From: Candidatus Omnitrophota bacterium | GTDB taxonomy: Bacteria > Omnitrophota > Gorgyraeia > Aquiviventales > Aquiviventaceae | Direction: 5' to 3' | Assembly (NCBI GenBank): GCA_023247255.1 | Contig: JAHFGV010000018.1 | Location: 1-52,094 of the forward strand | Length of the DNA stretch: 52,094 nt | Shown: positions 45,819-52,094 of the stretch, in pieces | Layout of the letters: each line of letters starts with the position of its first letter | Position numbering within the stretch: position 1 is the first letter of the stretch | Translations under genes and position numbers: made by a program | The notes under the pieces: model-generated | The model's database searches: none | Seen by the model: the letters and a program-made list of their open reading frames with translations, nothing else | Told to the model about the DNA's origin: nothing

Positions 45819-46766
45819 TCAATCCACCCCATGATGCGGTGAGGGGGGCCTGTACTTTTCCGAACAACAAGACGCAACGCAATGGCTTAAACGCAATAAG
45901 CGCGCATCTGTTTGGGCTATCTCAATCCGCCACGTTGGCACAGCGGCAGCCTGAAGCTGGTGTACGATCTGCTGCGCTTGAAGGAGATCCCGACACAAAC
46001 CGATTACGGTAGGACCGCTGCCCGAAACCCATGCGGCAAGACAGCCCAAACGCACAAGCCGTGTACGGAGAATCCCACTTGAGGGACAACGTCGGATCGC
46101 TTCAGGTTCAAGATCGTTCCATAACCCTAAAGCGAGCTCGTCCAGCGAGCCGTTGGCTAAGGCGTGTCTGACCATGCTAAGGGAAGGCTTCGACTGTGTC
46201 AAGTCAAATTGTGCGAATTCATAGACCTGCTGGGTAGACAGCGCAAGGGCTGGATTGACCAGGACATAGATCAAGCGGAGCTTGCTTGAAACTTCCTCGC
46301 AACGCTGTCCCCTGCCCCGCCCGATAGCGAAGGCACTCGAACAGAGAAAAAAAGGAACATCCGACCCCAGCTGACTCGCCAACTCGATGAGCGTGGGTCG
46401 GGTAAGTCCCAGTTCCCAAAGCTCGTTCAACCCAAGGAGGGTGGACGCCGCATCAGAAGAGCCTCCCCCCAGACCAGCAGCAATCGGAATGCGCTTGGTC
46501 AAGTGGATGCTAGCACCTTGGCGCGTAGCTGTCTTTGCCTTGAGTAGACAGGCCGCTTTTATAATCAGATTGTCCTCGGCGCAGGAAAGGTCCGGATCAG
46601 AGCAGGTGAGGATTAACTCGCTGGGATGGGATTCAAAGCTGATCTCATCGGCCAAATCGATGCGTTGAAAGAGGGTCTCAATTTCATGGTAGCCGTCGGC
46701 GCGTCGGCCTAACACCCGCAAATAGAGGTTTATTTTCGCCGGCGCACGCAGAAGAAATGCTTTCAT
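45819..46766 (-). CDS. ispE: 4-diphosphocytidyl-2-C-methyl-D-erythritol kinase
   Basis: RAPAKINLYLRVLGRRADGYHEIETLFQRIDLAD, IPIAAGLGGGSSDAASTLLGLN. Confidence 0.94.
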   Translation of the reverse strand: MKAFLLRAPAKINLYLRVLGRRADGYHEIETLFQRIDLADEISFESHPSELILTCSDPDLSCAEDNLIIKAACLLKAKTATRQGASIHLTKRIPIAAGLGGGSSDAASTLLGLNELWELGLTRPTLIELASQLGSDVPFFLCSSAFAIGRGRGQRCEEVSSKLRLIYVLVNPALALSTQQVYEFAQFDLTQSKPSLSMVRHALANGSLDELALGLWNDLEPEAIRRCPSSGILRTRLVRLGCLAAWVSGSGPTVIGLCRDLLQAQQIVHQLQAAAVPTWRIEIAQTDARLLRLSHCVASCCSEKYRPPSPHHGVD

Positions 46767-46859
46767 GAGATTCCAAAAATGTGGGGGTATCGGGGAACGT
46801 TAGCACACAAAAGACTCTAGCGTCAATAGAAGCAAATGGGCGATAAGTGTGACACGGGT

Positions 46860-49800
46860 TCAGACCTGCGAACGCACCAGGCGTTGAGCCTTGAATTGTT
46901 TGTCGATACTATGGAGGAGGCGACCGGCTTCACCTGAGCGTGGAGGGATGATAAGGATGTCTGGGCCCTCTTGTATCGCCGGGACATCATTTTCTACCGT
47001 GTGCTTAAGCCCTGGACCCTCAAGCTCGGCAGATGTTTGTTTCGATTCACTCAAGACTGTCAGTGTGCGCATGACCGCGGTGGAATAATCCGCAACGGCC
47101 GGCTCATCGACTCGTATCGGTGGCTGCACCCAGACATGCCTTGTGTCTTCGAGCAGCGTATGAAATATCCACTGCTCGTCTGCGTGGCTGGCAAGAGTGA
47201 CGGTGTTCTCATGACTCAGCCCTTGAAGCGGTTTGACTTCAGCATCCTGTCCTGTCCGTGTTCGGTAAGCCTGCCGGTATTTCTTTAGGTTGGCAGTCAC
47301 GGTTTGTAAGATCTGCTTTCGGAGCGCCTGGGTGAGGCTACTGCGTATAACGCCATCTGTTTCTTGCACCACGGGCATTCCATCAAACGTCCCATCGAAG
47401 AGTTTTTCAGCATCGATCGGGAGTCGCTCAAACAACTCCGCCTGTGACAGCGTTGGATCCGAATGAACGTAGAGGATATTCACCAGCTTATCGGTTTTTG
47501 AGGCGGTAATCTGGTCTCGAAGAGTCACCAACGTCGCAAGCCCGGTCACAGTCTTGATGGCCTCGGTTCCCACCAGATACACCAAAGGACGTTTGCCTCC
47601 CTCAGTAGCTTTCTCCAACAACCCTGCTCCACTGCCTGCCAGTTCTCTTAGAATCGGATCGTGCTGGAATACAGAAAAGACCAGTTGTTCTGGGACAGTT
47701 TTTTCTGCCTCGGCGGGTTGGGTCGATAGACCCTGGCTACCGCGAGGCTCGCCCGCATGAAGGGGATCGCGAGTCTCAGGGATGCTGGCATCTGCGCCGT
47801 CTGCTTGTTGCGGCTCTGAAGGAGCCTTCTGTCGAGTCGCAACAGACGTTCCACCAGCGTCTGCGGAAGAAGGGGGAACCGTTTGAGCAAAAGCCTTCAG
47901 GGCATCGACGTGACGGTAGCCGGCTAGAAGCACGATGTGTTGCACCTGCGGATACTGTTGCTCGATGATTTGTTTGAGGGCGTCATGCGTCAGCCGATCC
48001 GCCACTCGAACCGAGTATCCAGCGATCTGCTGCGCTTTACGCATCTGTTCGTCATGCGAAAGGGAGTTAAACTGTTGAAAGGCTGCTAAAAGCTCCCCTT
48101 GTGTCAGCGTCCCCCACGTACCTGCGATGCGGCGAGCGGCTTCCCGAACATTCCCATGAGTCAACTGGTAAGCGGTCGATCCCACGTAATAACCAGCAAC
48201 ATCCTCCAATGAAAACTCTCCAGTACCTTTTCCTTCCTGAATCACTTCACGGATCACGTTCCAATGGCTTGGATTAGAAATAGGATTCACCACAGGAATA
48301 TTCAACGTGCCCGCAAGCCTTACGGCTGTCTGTCCTGCCTCACCCGCGAATTCCTGCTGCATGGCAAGGCCGGCCCCCTCAACAGCAAAGAGCACGTGAG
48401 CTGCCCGGGCTTGTTCCATGAATGACGCTCCGCCTAACTCCATACGGCTGATCTGCTGAAGCAAGTTCAACGCATAAGGATCTTGATGAATCTCTGCAAT
48501 GCCCATGACACGATGACCAAGGAAATCAAAGGTCTCAAGATGCGAGCGGCCGATGTGGCTCGGATCTAAAGAGCCTGGATGAACCAGGCGCGCTTGCTGA
48601 AAAAGTCCTTCAATCAGCGGAGGCAAGCTGACAGGTACTTCCTTTTCTGGCCTTGGTGCAGCAATCGGATGAGATGCAATGAAGCTGGCAACCGAACCTG
48701 TGTGGGAGCTACCAGCGATGATGAGAATCTTCTGCTTCTGGGCATTTGCATGAAGAACATTTTCCAGGGCTTGCCGTGTAAACCGATTAGAAACCGCCGT
48801 CAGGAAATTCATCCAGAATTGGCGCAACCGCAACGCCCCTTGAGGATCGCGGCGTTCCAATTCAAGGGCGTCTTGCGCTGCTTGTCGAAGCGTCTGTTCG
48901 TCAACGTTCCAGCGACGAGCGGTCTGCTTGATTAAAAATTCGCTTTGTTCATCAGTAGGATCTCGATGGGTCTTTTCTTGAGTGTACGCCTGATGATCCA
49001 AAAAGGCTGCTTGGAATGCATGCTGGGTATCAAAGCCTTGCCCTGCTGCATACTCAAGAACCCGTCGATCATGAACACCAAGGATTGGGCTTACCACAGG
49101 AATCCCCCATAGGCGCCCCAGCTCCTCAGCAAAGGAGGCTTCCGCAGGCATCCCTGTTTCACCCACAAGGCCAGAAAGATCTTCCGTGATCCGACGGTCC
49201 TCCTCAGAAGGCATCTCAACGATGAAGAGCCACTCCTCAGGATGCTCACGCACAAAAGGAGCGATCGAATCGTGCAGCACCCTCAAGGCCCTCTCAGAGC
49301 GATGCTCCAGACTCAACCCATGAACCTCAACGCCTGGCAATGGGAATTGTCCATAGCCTGCACGCGCCCCCGGGACAAGGACAGATGCCCTGAGCAGACG
49401 GACAAACAAAGCGTCAATGGGATCATTCGCTGTGGGATCAGCAGGAAGCTCTAAAGGACCGACCAACAGGCCCGGCTGATTCAGGAATTGCTGGATGAGA
49501 TCTCGATGAGGACCTGCGAAGAAACTCAGGTTTTCAAGATCCCTGGCTGTGCGCTCATCGGTATCGGCCTCAGAACCAAGGCCGGGCAACTCGTGAGCGC
49601 CCCACTGGTGGGCAAATGCAGTCAGTAAGAGACTCCGGACGATGGCGCGAGCCTGTGGGGAATATTTTCCAAACTGGGTATCCGCATCGGTGAAATTCCG
49701 TCGGTGGAGGATCACGCCATCGGCTGTGTGATTGCCTGCCAGGTATTCGTATTCGTCAGCGAGAAGAATCGTAAGCGGCTTGTGTTGGAGATTCTGGATG

Positions 49801-52094
49801 GAAATCTGTGGATCGCGCCGATGCTCGCGTGCCAGAGCCTCGGCCAACAAGGCCAACAGGGCATCCTGCGAGATGTACTCTAAAAATCCAGGGTCTATGT
49901 AAACAGAAAGACGCAACGTCTCGGGAAGCCCGTACAACTCAAGCAGATCCGCAGGGATGATCACAGGCTGCTGGACGACCTGACGCACCTGCGCGGCGGC
50001 CGTCTTAATCGCATCGGTCTCCGTTGGAAAATTCAAAGCTCGAATATCCTGACGAGCAAAAGACCCTGCGTCAGCAAGTTTGAGGAATCGCGGCCGGATC
50101 TGTGTCTGGCCTCCTGCGCTACCTGAGCCTGCCTTTTGCGAAACACCGGATGCTTGATCTGCTGCCTGAAGCAACCCTTTGGCCTGACTGAGAGAATCGC
50201 TCAACTTCGCAAGGGCATTCTCTGCCCACCTCTCCCGCGTCTTCGGATTCTTCCAGCGCTGATACAAAACCTGTTGGAACCGTTCCCCCTGTTGAATGAT
50301 CTGCGGCCGTTGATCTTGTGGCGCTTGCCCAAGCTGCTGGAGAAAGTGCTCCAGTTGATCCTCCACCCACCGTCGATTCCCATAGTCTTCTTGAACAGAA
50401 AGCACTCCTGTTTTCGGCTCCCCCACGTGGATCGGATCGCGCCGCTCATCCGTGCGATCGAGAAGCCCGCTTAAAATGGCTCGGATTTCTCGAAATGTTT
50501 CCAACTGTCGAATCAGCCGGCAATGGGGTGTGTCCTTGGCTTCCTGAAGATGGATGAGCAGACGAGCATGAAGGGAATCGGATGGATTTTGAAGGACGCT
50601 GTGGATGACGCCAAGCAGCCGGTTACGATCGACTCGCCCGCTGGCTAATAGATTCTCCAGAACAAAGGGTGAAGGCCACACAGCCAGGATTTTCTCAAGC
50701 AGGAACCGATGGGCTTCGTCTTCGCTTAACCGCCGTTGTCGCTGGGTGCTAATCTGAGCCAATTCCTCGTTGACCATTTGCAAAACCGGCGCCAGGCTGG
50801 ATCCGATTTGCTCGACGGCAATCAGACGAGTCGCTTTCGCCCAGTGCTGCCAGGCCGCTGGGAAATCGTTGCGGAATCGGCACAGACAGGCCAGATGAAA
50901 CTGACGCATGCCTTGGACATTTTGGGGAGCATCGGGCTGTTGCACGAGAATCCATTGCACCTGCTCAACGGTTTGATCCAAAATCCTCCGAACCGCTTCC
51001 GGAGCAGTCGCTAGTCTCTTTTCCACGATCACGACGGCTAATGAAGCCATGAAGGCTGTCGCTTGCTCCCTCAACTTGAGGCTGTTACGTTTCGATGTGG
51101 CAATAGCTCTTAGCTCTTCAAACGTCCGTAACACCTCACTCGGATTAACCGAGGCTTTCTCTCTGAGCAATTGGACCGCAAGCCGTTCGGCCTGTTCCAA
51201 ACTCCTGTGGGCCTCTGCCTCAGCCTTGTCTTGCCCTCGTCGTTCCCCGGCATGAAGGGGATCGCGAGGGCTGAGCCTTTGATCCAGTTGCATAATTTTC
51301 TCAACGAGCGAATCTATAAAGGCTGGCTTAAACCATTGGAGATCGCCCTGCGTACCTCGACTTCCGACTTCTTCTGCCACTATAGACCTGACCCAATCGC
51401 GAAACGCACCCGCATCATGGCTCGCTGTATAATCGTCCCGATTCCGGAAAATCTTGGCCATCCAGAGAAACCGGGCGAGGTCTTCAAGCAGACGCTCTTT
51501 GATTTCACCGGGCTTTCGTTGGCCGTCTGATTGCAGGGCATGGTCAAGCAGGAATTGGCTGGCGAAATAGGACTGGCTGGCCAGTTGGTGTTTGATGTAC
51601 TGCCTCAGACTCTGCTCAATGTCATCGGCCGAAAGCTGCTCAAGCTCAGTCGGCGTAAATAACTTGTCTCGCAAGGCATCTTTCTTAGCCTCGAGAGAAT
51701 CGCGTTGTTTGGCGGCCCAGCGTATCCGAGCCTGTTCAATACGAAGAAGAGAAGCGATCAGTGTCCTGGTTTCGGCATGCCCTGGACTGGAATCGGCTCG
51801 ATACACAGAACTCAGCATCTCGGCGAAATGCGTATAAAACCCCAGCTCCCCCTCTGCCACAGCCCAGCTTCCACCGAGTTGCTTCGGTTGAATCATATCG
51901 ATCCACACAAGCCCCGGAGCCTGCGGGTTGTCACGGATGCGCAGCTTCGTAAAGCCCGCCTTGCTGAGCTCTTCCTCAAACATCCGGGCAAGGTCTTGGT
52001 TTCCAAAGATCCCAACAAGCGAAATCCCTTCGTGCAGCCCACCAGGAACCTCAATAATCGCTACCTTCGTGCCTTCCCCCGCGTGGAGCGGGTC
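46860..52094 (-). CDS. Giant protein of unknown function (over 1744 aa, 5' end outside window) with DPLHAGE motifs
   Basis: ORF track reports 1707 aa from 51983, but the frame is open upstream to 52094 (DPLHAGEGTKVAIIEVPGGLHEGISLVGIFGNQDLAR-MFEEEL...). Confidence 0.8.
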   Translation of the reverse strand, partial: DPLHAGEGTKVAIIEVPGGLHEGISLVGIFGNQDLARMFEEELSKAGFTKLRIRDNPQAPGLVWIDMIQPKQLGGSWAVAEGELGFYTHFAEMLSSVYRADSSPGHAETRTLIASLLRIEQARIRWAAKQRDSLEAKKDALRDKLFTPTELEQLSADDIEQSLRQYIKHQLASQSYFASQFLLDHALQSDGQRKPGEIKERLLEDLARFLWMAKIFRNRDDYTASHDAGAFRDWVRSIVAEEVGSRGTQGDLQWFKPAFIDSLVEKIMQLDQRLSPRDPLHAGERRGQDKAEAEAHRSLEQAERLAVQLLREKASVNPSEVLRTFEELRAIATSKRNSLKLREQATAFMASLAVVIVEKRLATAPEAVRRILDQTVEQVQWILVQQPDAPQNVQGMRQFHLACLCRFRNDFPAAWQHWAKATRLIAVEQIGSSLAPVLQMVNEELAQISTQRQRRLSEDEAHRFLLEKILAVWPSPFVLENLLASGRVDRNRLLGVIHSVLQNPSDSLHARLLIHLQEAKDTPHCRLIRQLETFREIRAILSGLLDRTDERRDPIHVGEPKTGVLSVQEDYGNRRWVEDQLEHFLQQLGQAPQDQRPQIIQQGERFQQVLYQRWKNPKTRERWAENALAKLSDSLSQAKGLLQAADQASGVSQKAGSGSAGGQTQIRPRFLKLADAGSFARQDIRALNFPTETDAIKTAAAQVRQVVQQPVIIPADLLELYGLPETLRLSVYIDPGFLEYISQDALLALLAEALAREHRRDPQISIQNLQHKPLTILLADEYEYLAGNHTADGVILHRRNFTDADTQFGKYSPQARAIVRSLLLTAFAHQWGAHELPGLGSEADTDERTARDLENLSFFAGPHRDLIQQFLNQPGLLVGPLELPADPTANDPIDALFVRLLRASVLVPGARAGYGQFPLPGVEVHGLSLEHRSERALRVLHDSIAPFVREHPEEWLFIVEMPSEEDRRITEDLSGLVGETGMPAEASFAEELGRLWGIPVVSPILGVHDRRVLEYAAGQGFDTQHAFQAAFLDHQAYTQEKTHRDPTDEQSEFLIKQTARRWNVDEQTLRQAAQDALELERRDPQGALRLRQFWMNFLTAVSNRFTRQALENVLHANAQKQKILIIAGSSHTGSVASFIASHPIAAPRPEKEVPVSLPPLIEGLFQQARLVHPGSLDPSHIGRSHLETFDFLGHRVMGIAEIHQDPYALNLLQQISRMELGGASFMEQARAAHVLFAVEGAGLAMQQEFAGEAGQTAVRLAGTLNIPVVNPISNPSHWNVIREVIQEGKGTGEFSLEDVAGYYVGSTAYQLTHGNVREAARRIAGTWGTLTQGELLAAFQQFNSLSHDEQMRKAQQIAGYSVRVADRLTHDALKQIIEQQYPQVQHIVLLAGYRHVDALKAFAQTVPPSSADAGGTSVATRQKAPSEPQQADGADASIPETRDPLHAGEPRGSQGLSTQPAEAEKTVPEQLVFSVFQHDPILRELAGSGAGLLEKATEGGKRPLVYLVGTEAIKTVTGLATLVTLRDQITASKTDKLVNILYVHSDPTLSQAELFERLPIDAEKLFDGTFDGMPVVQETDGVIRSSLTQALRKQILQTVTANLKKYRQAYRTRTGQDAEVKPLQGLSHENTVTLASHADEQWIFHTLLEDTRHVWVQPPIRVDEPAVADYSTAVMRTLTVLSESKQTSAELEGPGLKHTVENDVPAIQEGPDILIIPPRSGEAGRLLHSIDKQFKAQRLVRSQV

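Overview
About 52 kb of a diderm (LPS-type) bacterial chromosome, coded almost entirely on the minus strand. The left part carries a truncated transposase, HtpX, an alpha-2-macroglobulin locus with an ECF sigma/anti-sigma pair and a Ste24-like M48 protease, glpD, glpK, an inositol-monophosphatase-family gene, an RNA m5U methyltransferase, a rhomboid protease, a NUDIX hydrolase, and an envelope block (lpxI-lpxA-lpxC/fabZ-skp-bamA). To the right is the conserved order dnaB-rplI-rpsR-ssb-rpsF-pth-rplY ... prs-glmU-tRNA-Gln-ispE, then a giant ORF that stays open at the window edge. The most unusual region is 31216-42213. There an approximately 11 kb Rhs/YD-repeat locus lies between prs and rplY: one Sec-exported 2.3k-aa Rhs protein, several displaced Rhs core fragments sharing a common 5' junction, candidate effector/immunity genes and a DUF4258/YgiT-type toxin-antitoxin pair. 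A second signal spans the window: many short arrays with 7-bp periodicity (4-5 fixed plus 2-3 variable bases), often as inverted pairs. They occur in intergenic regions, inside a MITE-like element and in frame inside the Rhs gene, where one paralogous copy looks like an empty site. The ispE-glmU gap is a third hotspot, with a duplicated glmU 5' end, a duplicated tRNA-Gln 3' end and stacked palindromes. All family calls come from reading motifs and translations by eye; no searches were run.
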